Positions 12,778 to 24,540 are shown, counted from the stretch's first letter. The stretch: DNA of 64,000 nucleotides from Mycocentrospora acerina (GCA_022701365.1 JAKUHH010000058.1:124001-188000), one strand, 5' to 3'. Notes: a model not told the origin generated them from the letters alone. Made by a program: numbers and translations.

Positions 12778-14536
12778 CTACCGCCACAGATCCGCTCTCG
12801 AGGCTCGCTTCTCCCGTCCGGCGTGGCTCATAAAGCTGGCCCTGGGTGGTTTGAAGTCGCTGTCGATGCCAAGCGAGTTTGTATGGTTGTGGCCAAAGCC
12901 TCCGCTGGGCGTCATCTGTCCCGCGCTCTTCGGCCTGGCATCATCTGCAGGGATAGCAAGGAAGCCACCAAATCCGTTGGGCACTACAACACTCTTTCTC
13001 GCATCTCCACCCCACTGCGGCCCAAGTCCTTTGTGTGCCGAGTAGCTGCTGAGTGGACGACCGCCAGCCATGGATGCGCGGCGTCCAGCGACTTCTGGAG
13101 GGATGATAGATGTGAAGATCCAGTCTAACTCATCGAGGCCCTTGGAATACACTTCCAGAGGCTGGTTAAACATGGGCGGTGGCGCCTCGCTGAAGGGGCG
13201 GAGAGGTGGTGCAAGAGTCAGAATCTCAGGGAACCCTGGGTCGCGTACATAGAGCTGTCGGAGAGCAGGAAGGCTGTTGGACATGAGCGACTTGGCAAGA
13301 TACTGGTAGTAGGATGCAGCAGGGGGGTAAATTTGATTCGAGTTGCTTGAAACGATTTCAAAGTTGAGCTTGTGCAGTGCCAAAGAAGCCATTGGCGGTA
13401 TTGGATCGAGGGGGAGAGCAGCCGTAACTGTTGCGGTGTAGTCTAGGGTTTTCAGATTTCCTGCCGCGTACAAAATAATGTGCAGGTCAGCCACGTGGAT
13501 GCTGGCACAGTGCTTGATATCGAGTGTCTTCAGCCTGCCTCCAGACATGGGACTTGATAGGTATTGCGCCAAACCTTGTGCAGTGACGTTGTGGACCTTG
13601 TCCAGTTTCAGTGTGTCGAGCGCGGGGAAGGAGGGCAGACCGTGCGCGTCGTGGAAGGTCGAGTCGTTCATCCAGGACACGCCAGCGATCCTGAGCTCGC
13701 TCAGATGAGGGAGCATGCCCAAGGCCTGCCTTAGCACGCTGGGCTCAATGAGGACCTTGTTCAGCTCGACAACGCGGAGCTCCTGCCAGTAGCCGTGGAG
13801 GAGCGACTCTAGCGACTGTTCGCCGCCTTCGTTGTACTTCATCTTCCGGATGTGTGGACAGCGTGCCTGGAGCTCCTGGCGGAGTGGATGGCACGACACG
13901 TCGCCAGTGTAGAAGCCGTCTGGCAGATCCATATATTCGATGTTGGGGCAAGCCGAGACGGTGCGGGCCATGTCGGCCTTGCAGGACTCGCGGGTCATGT
14001 ACGGCAGCTTGATGAAGCGCACGCGCTGACCAAGGTACTGGTTCCCGCGCACACTCTGGCTCAGCTGCTGCAGCCGCAATGTCGGGGCGTCGGTCTCATC
14101 GCCGTGACGCGACTTGCGCCGCCGCAGGTCGGTCAGTACTTCCTCGAGCTCGCAGTAATGCACGGCGTCGATGCGGATGCTGTTGTAGCTGCTTCGCGTT
14201 AGCCAGTGCGCAGAGCGTGCGGACAGACGCGTGCACTCACAGCAGGCCGGCGGCAATGCTGTACCATTGGCGGCGGACCAGAGCGCAATGTGCCAGATCC
14301 CGCATGTCACAGCTCATGCAGCCATCATTACCGCTGTCCTCGCTGCCGACGAGCGTCTCGTCAGCCGAGTGGGGGCACACTTCTTCGAAGATGCGGCGCA
14401 GGATCTTGTCGGGCAGGCGCTGCGTCTGGTCGGGGCCGTGGTACTCGTCCACGGCCACTGCAGGGAACTTGAAGTCGTTGCGCGGGTTGCTCGCCGCCTT
14501 GTTCTTTCGCTTCGTGAAGCGCTTGAAGAAGCCCAT
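12778..14536 (-). CDS. F-box and leucine-rich repeat-like protein
   Basis: Minus-strand exons 14536-14241 and 14188-12778 (52-bp intron) encode 568 aa. Residues about 38-95 resemble an F-box: RLPDKILRRIFEEVCP, then MRDLAHCALVRRQWYSIA and LYNSIRI. The middle is leucine-rich with LRR-like periods, for example LRVVELNKVLIE, LSELRIAGVSW, LDTLKLDKVHNVTAQGL and LKTLDIKHCASIHVADL. The C-terminus is Ser/Gly/Pro-rich and probably disordered. F-box proteins usually recruit substrates to SCF ubiquitin ligases through Skp1; the substrate here is unknown. The basic N-terminus (MGFFKRFTKRKNKAA) may aid membrane or nuclear targeting. Its promoter is shared with the divergent Nrp1-like gene. Confidence 0.85.
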
Positions 14537-14615
14537 GATGCGGGAGGACGAGCTGGCAGGCAGTCAGAGGGGGGTGTTTACGGCTGCAGCGGCAGTGGTG
14601 GTGGTGGTTGTGAAA

Positions 14616-14665
14616 GTGGGTGTGGGTGTGGATGTGGGCGTGGGCGTGGGCGTGGGTGTGGGTGC
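14616..14665. repeat. GTGGGT/GTGGGC hexamer array
   Basis: About eight copies of GTGGGY, with one strand G-rich. It lies just upstream of the F-box start codon and so may fall in its 5' untranslated leader as CACCCA/GCCCAC. Confidence 0.85.
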
Positions 14666-14942
14666 AGTGGCCTTGTGCAAAAGTGGGGAGCCAGGGCACT
14701 CACTCGCGACTCTCCGCCGCAGTTGCGGAGTAAGGGTTCACCCGCGAAGGCATCGTCGAACAAAGCCGCCGTCAGAGTTTCAGGTGGGATGGGGCGGATC
14801 CGTGCGAAAAGCAAGGGCAGCCGGCTAGCTGGATGTGCAGCAGTGTCAGCGAGTTGTGCAGCGCGACGCAATGCAGCGCAATGGCAGGCAGGGCAATCTT
14901 GACGTTATGTACAACCTGGCGACGCGTCTCAGGGGCTACCCT

Positions 14943-14973
14943 CCAGGCACACCAGGCACACCAGGCACACCAG
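14943..14973. repeat. 9-bp CCAGGCACA tandem repeat
   Basis: Three full copies of CCAGGCACA plus a partial fourth, in the divergent promoter region. Confidence 0.8.
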
Positions 14974-15210
14974 AGGCAGGCAAGATCACCAGCGAGCAAT
15001 TCATGGCTGCAACGTTAGCCTTTGTTGGTCATCTGTCAGCAAGCCACCGATGCGGCCCCCAGGTGCGGCTAGATACACGAGCAGGTCTACCATGGAGTGC
15101 TTCGTAAACAAAATGACAGCCCTGTGTTGTGACTGGGGCACTGGAACGCTGGACATGGCGGTGGATTAGTGGAAGCGACATGGACATGGCGAGCACGAGT
15201 GAGCAGACGT

Positions 15211-15320
15211 GCAGTGCCGTGCCGTGCAATACAGTGCAGTGCAGTGCAATACAGTGCAATACAGTGCAATACAGTGCAATACAGTGCAATACAGTGCAAT
15301 ACAGTGCAATACAGTGCAGT
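15211..15320. repeat. 10-bp ACAGTGCAAT tandem array
   Basis: Eleven contiguous decamers. Six are perfect ACAGTGCAAT (15251-15310), flanked by variants such as GCAGTGCAAT, ACAGTGCAGT and GCCGTGCAAT. The period is close to one DNA helical turn, so each unit faces the same side. Confidence 0.97.
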
Positions 15321-15675
15321 CTTTGGGCTTCCATGTTCGAGGGCCTGTACCATGTATATAGTATATGCCATGTGCACAGCATGTATGTACTCGACGCGGC
15401 AGCATTGTACTCGCCATGGTCCCGTGTCGTCGACGAACCCTGCAAGGCAAGTCGTGCCACACACCAGCACACCAACGCAGCGTCTGCACGAGAAGACGCT
15501 CAGCTCGAGCGGGTGACAACGGCTGCGTTGGCCAGGACACGGGCGGCTGCACTAGGCGGTGCGGCGGGAGTGGAAGTGGAATCCACGCGAGGGTGTTCAA
15601 CAAACACGCGCGTCGGGGTCGGGGTCGGTGAAGCTGCCGGTGGCGCGACGGACGACGAGACGAGGACACACTATG

Positions 15676-15716
15676 GGCATGTGGACATGTGGACAGGTGG
15701 ACATGGGGACATGGAC
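15676..15716. repeat. GTGGACAT-type imperfect repeat
   Basis: Imperfect repeats of ATGTGGAC/GTGGACAT between the F-box and Nrp1-like genes. No function is evident. Confidence 0.65.
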
Positions 15717-16216
15717 AACGGCACAGGCAATGGCTTGATGGATGCTGCCACGAGCAGGCAGCGCATGGCTCCCACGCCCGCGTCTGCACCCGCCGTGCGA
15801 TGCGTCGACGTGATGCCCATGACAACTGCGGCGCACAGACAGATGTTGTCGCCAAGCTTGACTCTCCGCTATCCACGTCGTAGAAATCTTCGGAGAGCAA
15901 TCGCACGAGCCGCCAGACTCCCCTACCGCCCTCTTACGTCGAGTCTCATCTCTCAGCGGAGACTCCTTTACCTCGTCTCGCCCATTGCCCGAGTCCCACG
16001 CCTCGCACTCCTCGCTCGCCTCGTTGGAAGCTCCGCCGCCAGCTCCAGCTGCTCCCCTCACCGCGCAGGCCTGCCTCACCTGCCTGCCTCTGACGCCGCC
16101 GCTGCCCATCCCCTGCACAGCCGGACTGATCCATCGGCTGCTGCGCTGCTTGTCTGCACCACCTCTCGACGCCCGCCCGCCCCGAGTCCACACAGCCGTC
16201 GCCTTTGCCGATAAGC

Positions 16217-18220
16217 ATGGCTACCCAAACCACACCCAACCCACAAGCCCCCAACCTGGACCGCTACGTGGTGATACATGTGGCCACGACCTGCGACGAG
16301 CATGGCGTCTACGTCACCAAGGACTCGGCCGAGGTCATTGAGCTCGGCTGGATCCTGCTCGACGCAAAATCTTGCGAAGAGGTACCTGCACCGCGCCCTC
16401 CCGCTGCCGCTGCTCCTGCTGACACCCGCGCCAGCTTCACCGCGAGAGCGTCCTGGTGAAACCCGTAAACACGCCCATTACGGCCCTCTGCAGTAAGTCC
16501 CCCACGCCGCCGCCCCGTCCTCTGCCGCGCCGTCTGCTGACGTGGACATTGCAGCCAGCTTGACCACCCTGACCTGGGACCAAGTCCGCAATGCCGGCTC
16601 CTTCCGCGACGCCGTCGAGCGCTTCAATGCCTTTGCACAGGAGCACATGATCCCCAAGAACCTCGAGTTTGCCTTTGTGACACTGGACTCGTGGGACCTG
16701 CGCGTGCAGCTGCCCCGCGAGGCCCGCGACAAGTCGGTGGTGCTGCCCCCGTACCTGCAGCACTCGCGAACATTCGACCTGCGCACAGAGTACCAGCGCT
16801 GGCAGGCCCACCACCCGGAATCTCTGCCCTTTGGCTCGAGTGCCCTGACAAACATTTGCGCCGCATTGGAGGTCGAGCCCGTGCAGTCGTCGGCGCCCAT
16901 CAAGCACAACCTGCCCTTTCACCTGCAGGCCCTCGCGCCTGCCTCGCCAAGGCGCGCCATGGAAGAGGCCGTCACGCTTGCCCGCGTTCTTCGTGGACTC
17001 ATCCGCAAGAGTCAACCCCCCCAGGAGCACCCAGACGTCCTCACCAAGCCAATGGATGCACGAGCCGACGTCCGCGCGTTCTTGTCGGAGCGCAGCAAGG
17101 TGCTGCACATGAGCGGCCTGCCCCACGACACCACCCAGTCGGAGCTCGAGAGCTGGTTCACCCAATTCGGCGGTCGCCCCATCGCCTTCTGGACGCTTCG
17201 CACGCCAGACCAGCACAAGCCTACCGGCACAGGCTTCGCAATCTTCTCATCTCACGAGGAGGTGAGTCCCCACTGACCAATGCCTGTCGCAGCCCCTACT
17301 AACAATTGCAGGCCGCCGAGAGTCTCTGCATGAACGGACGCGCGCTGAACGAAAAGGCCATTGAGGTCTCGCCTTCGTCCAGCCGCGTGCTCGACCGAGC
17401 CGCCGACATCATCACGCCATTCCCTCCCAGCAAGAACCGGCCCCGTCCCGGTGACTGGAACTGCCCCTCATGCGGCTTCTCCAACTTCCAGCGCCGCACT
17501 GCGTGCTTCCGCTGCTCCTTCCCTGCTATGCAGCAAGGCCCACCTAGCGATGCCATGGCCTACGGAGGTGGATATGGCTACGGACACCCTGGCATGATGG
17601 GCCCTCCTCAGCACCACATGGGCGGCCACGGCCACGGACACGGAATGGGCGGCGGCCACATGCGCGGTGGCACCGGCGTCGTACCCTTCCGTGCTGGCGA
17701 CTGGAAGTGCGGTGAGAACGGCTGTGGCTACCACAACTTTGCCAAGAACACGGCTTGTCTGCGCTGCGGTGCCAGCCGCGCTGGTGCTGCTGTCGTCGCT
17801 GACTCTGCCTTCCCATCGCCAATGGATACCCCATCGGGCTACAGCATGGGTCCTCCGTCCATGGGTGGCACGCCTGGTGCCGGTCCTTATGGACCCGCTG
17901 GTTACGGTGCTGGTGGCTTCCCTGCTCAGCAGTTTGGCGGACCCCCCAGTTCCTACGCTCTCCCCTCTGGCATGGGTGCTGCTAGCCCATACCCTCCCAT
18001 GGGCGCTCAGTATGCGCACAATGGAGGCATGCATCAAACCCCGTTTGACAGCCGCTCGGCTGAGGCTGCCTTTACTGCCGCAGACCCTTACCAGAACCAG
18101 GGCACTGGCAACGGCAACGGCAACGATCCCTTCTCCTTCCTCTCCACTGGGTTTGGGTCGCTGTCGATGAACGACGACCGCCGCAACGTTTCCAACTCCG
18201 CTAACAAGTCACCGGCGTAA
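16217..18220 (+). CDS. NRP1: Nrp1-like RNA-binding protein (exonuclease-like fold, RRM, two RanBP2 zinc fingers)
   Basis: Exons 16217-16381, 16435-16492, 16555-17261 and 17312-18220 encode 612 aa. Residues about 15-235 resemble an ERI-1-type DEDDh exonuclease, but the first catalytic Asp-x-Glu is His21-x-Ala23 (YVVIHVATTC). The final His..Asp region reads SPRRAMEEA, so the fold is probably inactive and used for binding. An RRM follows (about 255-330: KVLHMSGLP and TGTGFAIF). Two RanBP2-type zinc fingers come next: about 353-381 (GDWNCPSCGF...CFRC) and 436-466 (GDWKCGENGCGY...CLRC), each with four cysteines. Gly/Met/Pro-rich linkers of prion-like composition separate and follow them. The order matches yeast Nrp1, an RNA-binding protein of stress granules. 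A role in mRNA control is inferred from that family. Confidence 0.9.
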
Positions 18221-19302
18221 TTGCACATGTAACATAAAGGTATCGATCTTCTGGAGCCATGGATCTTGCGCAAGTGATTTGATATGGGACGGTTTCTTCG
18301 GACAGGCTGGACAGGCTGGCGCGATACAAGATTGAATTTCGGGGAGTTTGTCGTCATTCAGGCGGGTTAAGATTTCGTGGCATTTTGCGGCTACCTGGCA
18401 TGGACACGGGCAACGGGGAAACGCGTATAGACTGGAGATCTTTTGGTGACGGGGAGTTTGATACCTAGGTGGACCGGCGGTGTTTAGGGGCATGGCATGG
18501 CACGGCGTGGATGGCATTGACTTGGCAATTTTTCAAAAGACGGATGGGGAGAAACAAAAGCACAGTACAGATATAAGCGGTGGAGCTTGCCGGGGTACAC
18601 TTTTGGATCTTGGTTTCCTGGAGGTCTTTGTTCTTTGTGTTGAAGTCTTGCAGTTTTCTGCCTGCTTTTTTTCCTTCTTCCCAGTCTTTCCTTTCTCTAC
18701 TTCAAAATGTCGTCTTGCGTTTGCATACTTGAATACTGCGCTTTTGTCTTACCAAAATTGATTCTGCATATTGCGTTTTGTCGCGTTTGGTTGTATCGCT
18801 GTTACTTGATTGATTAATGTTCCTCGGGTTCGTATTGCTCTCACTTTTTGTGTTGGGCTCGTTTCGACATTCTGCACTCTGCTTTCTCACGGCTGCCTAC
18901 GACATGGAATTGGAAGAGGTATAGGTATAGGCATAACCTTGACAACAGGCACATGGATGGTGATGGGGGGTGCAATTTGGGGGGTCAACAAACAGGACGA
19001 AACAATCTGGCTGGGAAAATAAAACAAAATAAACCCCTGGTGTAGAGGGGTCTACGCTGCATGTATGGTATGTCTGTCTGTCTGTCTGTCTGTTTTTCTA
19101 TCTGCCCGCAACGAGATGGTGAATTGGGAAGGGGAATTTACACGGAAAGAAAGAAAGAAAGAAAGAAAGAGAGAAAAAAAAGAAGTTGGCTCCTTTTCTC
19201 CGACTTGACGGATTGGGCGAAAAATATATATATATTTGATTAGATATGGGTGATTGTTGGTTGGTTGGTTGGTTGGGTTGATGGGGCTGTGGATTAATTG
19301 TT

Positions 19303-19351
<49 letters not shown>

Positions 19352-20340
19352 ATTCATTCAACATTGTGGGAGAGGGGGAGGTTTGGTGGGTTTGAGTGGG
19401 GGTTGGGGGGTTTTTTTGGGAGTAGAAAATGATATATAATTTCTTTTTTCCCTTTCACTCTCTAATATCTCCATGGGGGTTTGGTTTTTAACTAAAGTGT
19501 TTCTTTATTTTTCGTTGATATTTTTAATAAAAAGATCATACTGATAGGGTTTTATGATTACTTGTCTTTCGAGGCCAATGTTTTGTTGCTTTTTTTTTAA
19601 ATTTTTAAATATTTGCCGAATAAACGCTTCCCGTGTTCATGGTTAATATAATAAAAAGGCGCTGACCTTTTCTTTTAACCAAAACAAGGCGTCACGTGTA
19701 GCGTCCCCCCCCCCCCAAATGAGTGAACCCTGTCCAAAGCCTGGCATCAGAGCCTCTTGATCACATCACTCATGGCTGAGAAGGCATAGCCTCATGTTAT
19801 CACGGAATCACTTGATTCAGTCTTGGCTAGAACAATGCAAGCCTAGCAGCAACGTACGAATCCGCGGTAGACTACTTGTGTAAATGGACCCCCATCGCGA
19901 TCGACAAGGATTCTATCACGCGACGCTGTTCCTTCGCGGCCTTGCATCTACGTCTAGTTTGGCGTGTTATGAGCTTGTCTTTCATCTTCCATCCCTTCTT
20001 GGACAGAGTGTGCCGACGCACCTTTTGAGCTCTTGACCCGGTCTACCCGGACCATTTCACTTCATATGAAAGTATATGGAACGCGATTACCAAAGTCTCA
20101 CAGGCTGTACACAAACACATGTTACCTAGTCCCTATTTAGCCTACAACTCTCCTTCCCAATCTATCCCGGCAACCTAGATTCCATGTCTTTGTTTAGGAA
20201 ACAATCTCTCTTCGTACCTGCTCTCTACAGCTTGGCGCCGTCCGACAACGGCGTTTTGGGCGTGTTCCAAATCACTAGGTACATTCGTGTACGTACCTAG
20301 CTCAGGACCTATCATTTTATTCCCGCGGGAAACACCCCCC
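18221..20340. other. Long gene-poor, microsatellite-rich region
   Basis: No supported gene in 2.1 kb. It follows the Nrp1-like gene, turns AT-rich around 19400-19680, holds a cluster of simple repeats (19071-19348) and a 12-C run (19705-19716), and ends in six C at the internal gap. I see no transposase or reverse-transcriptase motif. Confidence 0.6.
19071..19348. repeat. Cluster of four microsatellites
   Basis: Within 280 bp lie (TGTC)n at 19071-19092, (GAAA)n at about 19145-19170, (GGTT)n at about 19256-19276 and (TC)n at 19303-19348. Confidence 0.92.
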
Positions 20341-20569
20341 NNNNNNNNNNNNNNNNNNNNNNNNNNNNNNNNNNNNNNNNNNNNNNNNNNNNNNNNNNNN
20401 NNNNNNNNNNNNNNNNNNNNNNNNNNNNNNNNNNNNNNNNNNNNNNNNNNNNNNNNNNNNNNNNNNNNNNNNNNNNNNNNNNNNNNNNNNNNNNNNNNNN
20501 NNNNNNNNNNNNNNNNNNNNNNNNNNNNNNNNNNNNNNNNNNNNNNNNNNNNNNNNNNNNNNNNNNNNN
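20341..20569. other. Assembly gap (229 N)
   Basis: 229 unknown bases bordered on both sides by exactly six C (20335-20340 and 20570-20575). No reading frame crosses it convincingly. Confidence 0.98.
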
Positions 20570-21167
20570 CCCCCCAGACTCTTCCTCACCCGCGTGCCAG
20601 TCTTTGCCAAGGTACCCATAGTGCTTAGTATAGTGCTTGTGTTGTAGGAGTATTTTCTTCCGCCACTAATGTTTCAAACGCATGCGCGAGTCATGCCCGT
20701 TTATCGGTTTCCTGGGGCCCTAAGGAGCATTTTGTGCGGGTTCCTGGATATCCTCGTCGACGCTATGTGGCTGGGTCCAATGTTAGTGCGGGGAAATTCT
20801 ACGAAAGCGTTCAAGTTTAGACTTCAGTAAAAGGCCGACGCCCGCTTGCCATGCCCAGCCCGCTTGGATTTGACCCGAGCGTTGGAGTTATTGGTCAGGT
20901 GTTTCAATTCGGAGCTCCTGTAGTGCGGATTCGGTAGGTACCTTACGCGGGTATGGCTGGCGGTTGTGGAGATGAAAGTGTTTCGGAGAAGTTGGCGCCG
21001 AGTGTTTTGGCCCGGGTATGTGAATAATTGGGCGATCGTCTATAGAGGACGGCACAGAAGGTAGAGCAAGCAGTAATGTTTATAAGCTGATCTTAAGTCT
21101 TGACTATCCGCCTGAACAAGGCCGGTTGTCGAGTTGCTTGTTGTTGTCAACATCTTTCTACTTCACC
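20570..21167. promoter_or_regulatory. Upstream region of rhamnogalacturonan lyase gene
   Basis: No gene seen. A TATAAG box lies at 21081-21086, about 85 bp before the lyase ATG. A GCGGGG hexamer near 20788 fits the fungal carbon-repressor (CreA) consensus, which would suit a pectin-degrading enzyme, but single short matches are common by chance. Confidence 0.45.
21081..21086 (+). promoter_or_regulatory. Putative TATA box of the lyase gene
   Basis: TATAAG placed about 85 bp upstream of the start codon at 21168, a plausible core-promoter position. Not experimentally supported. Confidence 0.45.
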
Positions 21168-22935
21168 ATGTTTGTCAAGAGTGCCTTGTTGGCTACGGCC
21201 ACTTTCTCCTCGTCAGCCCTGGCGGGTATGTACACCTGTGTCTGGAAGAGGCTGACTGGCTAATACAATCATTTAGCATTTGGCATCACTACCTCTGGAA
21301 GCAATATCGTCGTTGATGCCGGCTCGTCCAACGCACTGGTCTTCACTGTCAACCAGAACTCTTGTGACATTACCTCAATCAAGTACCGTGGCGAGGAGTT
21401 TCAGTACCAATCGAAAGGATCACACATCTCCTCTGGACTTGGAACAGCAACTGTTACGTCTGAGATTGTGAACAGTGAGTGTTATTCCTGCTTTGGCTCT
21501 ACCATCAGTGACTAACATATACTCCGCGATAGCCCAGTATGCAAAGATCACCTGCACCACATCGACATTAACCCACTACATTGTCGTACAAAGCGGCGTG
21601 TCGAACATCTTCATGGCTACGTATACGACGGCACAGCCTAGTGTTGGAGAAACACGCTTTATTGCTCGTCTCAACCCTACAACATTGCCTCTGGAATACC
21701 CCTTTGGTGTGGTTTCAACGACCGGTGGATCAAGTTCCACAGTGGAAGGGAGCGATGTGTTTGTTGTCGGTGGGCAGACGCGATCCAAGTTCTATAGCAG
21801 TGAACGCTTCATTGATGATACCAGGGTAGGTTTTGTTTGACAAAGCCAGCGACAAGAAAGCTCTGCTAACACATATCAGCAATGCGTCTACAGAGACGGT
21901 GACGACGCCATTCATGTGTGCATGCTGCTCAACAACTACTCGTACGAGAAGTCTTCTGGTGGACCCTTCTTCCGCGACATCAACTCGAACAACGCCGGTG
22001 ATTCAACCAATCTCTACTTCTACATGAACTCTGGCCACGTACAGACCGAAGCTTACCGGCAGGGACTTCATGGCCCATACGCTCTAGCCTTCACCCGTTC
22101 GGGTATCCCATCAGGTGGCTCGTCGTTGGACACAACCTTCTTCAAAGACCTTGGCATCACCGGCTACGTAGCACCCTCAGGTCGTGGAACAGTGACGGGT
22201 ACAGCAACTGGCGCCGCATCTGGCGCACAGAAAGTTTTACATTGGTACAACAGTGACAACCAATACTGGGCGTATGCCGATAGCAATGGGAAGTTCACCT
22301 CGCCGGCTATCAAGCCCGGAACATACACTCAGGTCTTTTACCAAGATGAGTTCAAACTCAAGGCCCAAAGTGTGACTGTCACGGCTGGCTCGACGACAAC
22401 GGCAAACATCGCCGCCGACACAGACAGCAGAAGTACCATTTGGACCATTGGTGATTGGGATGGACAGCCTACAGGATTCCGCAACGCCGCCAACCAGCTT
22501 CGCATGCATCCCTCAGACTCGCGGATGTCCAGCTGGGGCCCATTGACATACACAGTTGGTTCAAGCAGCCTTGACAGCGTCCCCATGGCCATCTTCAAAG
22601 GAATTAACCCCCTGACAATCAACTTCTCTGGTACACAGGGCGGTGGCGCAACCACTCTGCGTGTAGGAACGACGCTCTCATTTGCTGGATGCCGCCCATC
22701 TGTCGTCGTCAACTCATTCAGTGCTGCAGTACCGGCTGCACCGACCAAGATCGACTCACGTGGTGTGACGCGCGGTGCCTACCGGGGTTACGGCGAAGTG
22801 TACAACTATGCGATTCCCGCTGGTACTCTTGTCAGCGGAACCAACACAGTCACAATCAGCTGCACGAGTGGAAGCTCTGGGGACAGCTATCTAGCTCCCA
22901 ACATCATCTTGGATGCTATAGAGTTGTACAAGTAG
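21168..22935 (+). CDS. Secreted rhamnogalacturonan lyase (PL4)
   Basis: Cleaves the rhamnogalacturonan I backbone of pectin by beta-elimination outside the cell. Exons 21168-21225, 21277-21474, 21533-21825 and 21880-22935 encode 534 aa, close to the 528 aa of characterised Aspergillus enzymes. A signal peptide ends at about residue 19 (MFVKSALLATATFSSSALA). The catalytic N-terminal domain holds the conserved TRSKFYSSERFIDD (Lys171) and YMNSGHVQTE (His236), which probably correspond to the catalytic Lys and His of family PL4. A fibronectin-III-like domain follows (GYVAPSGRGTVTGTATGA...). A carbohydrate-binding-like C-terminal domain starts at about residue 350 (TIWTIGDWDGQPTGF and DSYLAPNIILDAIELYK). 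The enzyme suggests growth on plant tissue. The gene is flanked by long spacers. Confidence 0.93.
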
Positions 22936-24540
22936 ATGGTGTATCTGTTGATCAGGCTGGATACTTTGATTGATGCACTTTTTCTCAACTGGCTTTTGTA
23001 GTCACCTCTTTTTTTTATTTCTAAAACTGCTTGTAAATACTTTTCATCACTTATGACTCCCATGACACTGGGGAGATTCCAAATAAGCAATGTCTAAATA
23101 TTCGTCATCTATTTAAATTGCAAGATACACATTCACTCCTTTGCGTGATTTCTTTTTGATCAGCCACTTCTGATTATAGGAGAGGGTCGTATATTGCTTG
23201 CTGGTTGGTAACACATGTATGTGGGTATGTTGATTGTTCACTTGATTAAATGGCCTCCCGAACGGGGGAAAGAACAGCAAGTTCTTCAGCCAAAATCTAT
23301 CGATGACAATAACAACAGCAACAACAACAACGGCACAAGGTCAGGGGTCTCAAACTGTTATCGACCCTGTGGCTTGTATTTGCTTTTTTGGGTCTGCCCC
23401 CCTTCCCGGACGGTTGACTAGTGAAATGCGGAGAAGATGAACCGAGCCCTACCGCACCCCTTTCACTGATTAACCAATATCGACATGTGCTTACGACGCG
23501 AATTACTCCATAGCACCAATCCCTATCCAGCCGAGCATACCATTTGTTTTGGTGAAAACATTTCGAGTTCGAAAAATGCAAGTTCTCACCATGTCAAAAT
23601 CACGGGTATTATTTACGCGGTGTATTTCTTTGTTTTTCTTTTCTCTCCCAGGAACTATCGTCTGATGAATGACGTTGCAATATTAAGCTCACCGTTTAGT
23701 GCGAGGCGGTACGCGTACACCAAGCGATGGATCGTCGTTTGGACGCGACGACGTACTTTGGGTAGAGGTACGCGTTACGGCACCGGTGTATGGGAGGGGA
23801 GAGCGCCCCAATGCGAGAGCACGTACCGTAGCCAGTTTTTGGTAGCGAGAATAGAAACCTTGTTTCTGTACATCTGTCCTAGATGGTTTGAACGCCATGT
23901 TTGTGGTTGGAACCTATAGTGATGAATGCATGCGCCTAGCTGTATCTGCGGACGCGTGTACAGCTCGTAAAACTGTCGATGGGGTTTCTTTCAAACAAAA
24001 GCATTGTTGAAGAGGCGTAGATGTACGTCATGGAGTTATTGTGGCTTTTGTGTAAGAATCCGTGCAATGCTTGGGATGGCTGGTAGGTGGTTCGTAGGGC
24101 GGTTGGTGACAGTGTGTATTTGAGGAATAGATCTGCTTTGTAAAGATGGGCAAACGCAGGTTGTAGTTCAACGACTGATGCTTTAGCTTCATAGTCGTAC
24201 TTGACGACGACGCGATCGGCTGTGATAGCAGTTGTCGTCCGAAGAAAGAATATGGTGCTGGTGAACCCGACCTCCTAGCTCCATCACCAATGCTGTAGAT
24301 TTTACAGCACTGGTCGTCCCTCTTAGTTACTTGTACCCTTCTTTAGTTCAGCTTTCTGTCATCTTTTGATCTCATCTCTGGTGTGCCGACCTCAGTCATT
24401 CATTTTTTATGTCGTAGAGTTTACATTGTGTATTTTTCTCGTTCTCTCTTACGCTCTCTCTTGTTTACGTTTCTCCAGCCCCAAATTTCTTTGAATGAAC
24501 GATACATGACCTTTCATTACGTTCACACCAAACGCTCATT
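22936..24540. other. Intergenic region
   Basis: No supported gene in 1.6 kb. A short AAC-rich tract lies at about 23307-23331. An open frame of 144 codons at 23485-23919 has no recognisable motif and biased composition. Confidence 0.5.

Larger units (their letters stand above)
14537..16216. promoter_or_regulatory. Repeat-rich divergent intergenic region
   Basis: It lies between divergently transcribed F-box and Nrp1-like genes. Four different short tandem arrays are present (14616-14665, 14943-14973, 15211-15320 and about 15676-15716). Open frames here are long on both strands because the repeats lack stops; they show no family resemblance. Confidence 0.6.

Noticed and set aside
15211..15320. 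Possible CRISPR array
   Set aside because: Units are 10 bp, contiguous and without spacers, in a eukaryotic nuclear context.
15129..16214. Long open frames on both strands (361 and 246 codons) over the decamer region
   Set aside because: They arise from tandem repeats lacking stops and high GC; the encoded sequence is repeat-driven and has no family resemblance.
16437..17216. Minus-strand frame of 259 codons
   Set aside because: Antisense to exons 2-3 of the Nrp1-like gene, whose plus-strand frame has recognisable domains and spliced junctions.
19680..20340. Subtelomeric or RIP-degraded repeat next to the gap
   Set aside because: No TTAGGG arrays and no strong TpA bias or repeat-element coding remnants are visible; the region is merely non-coding.
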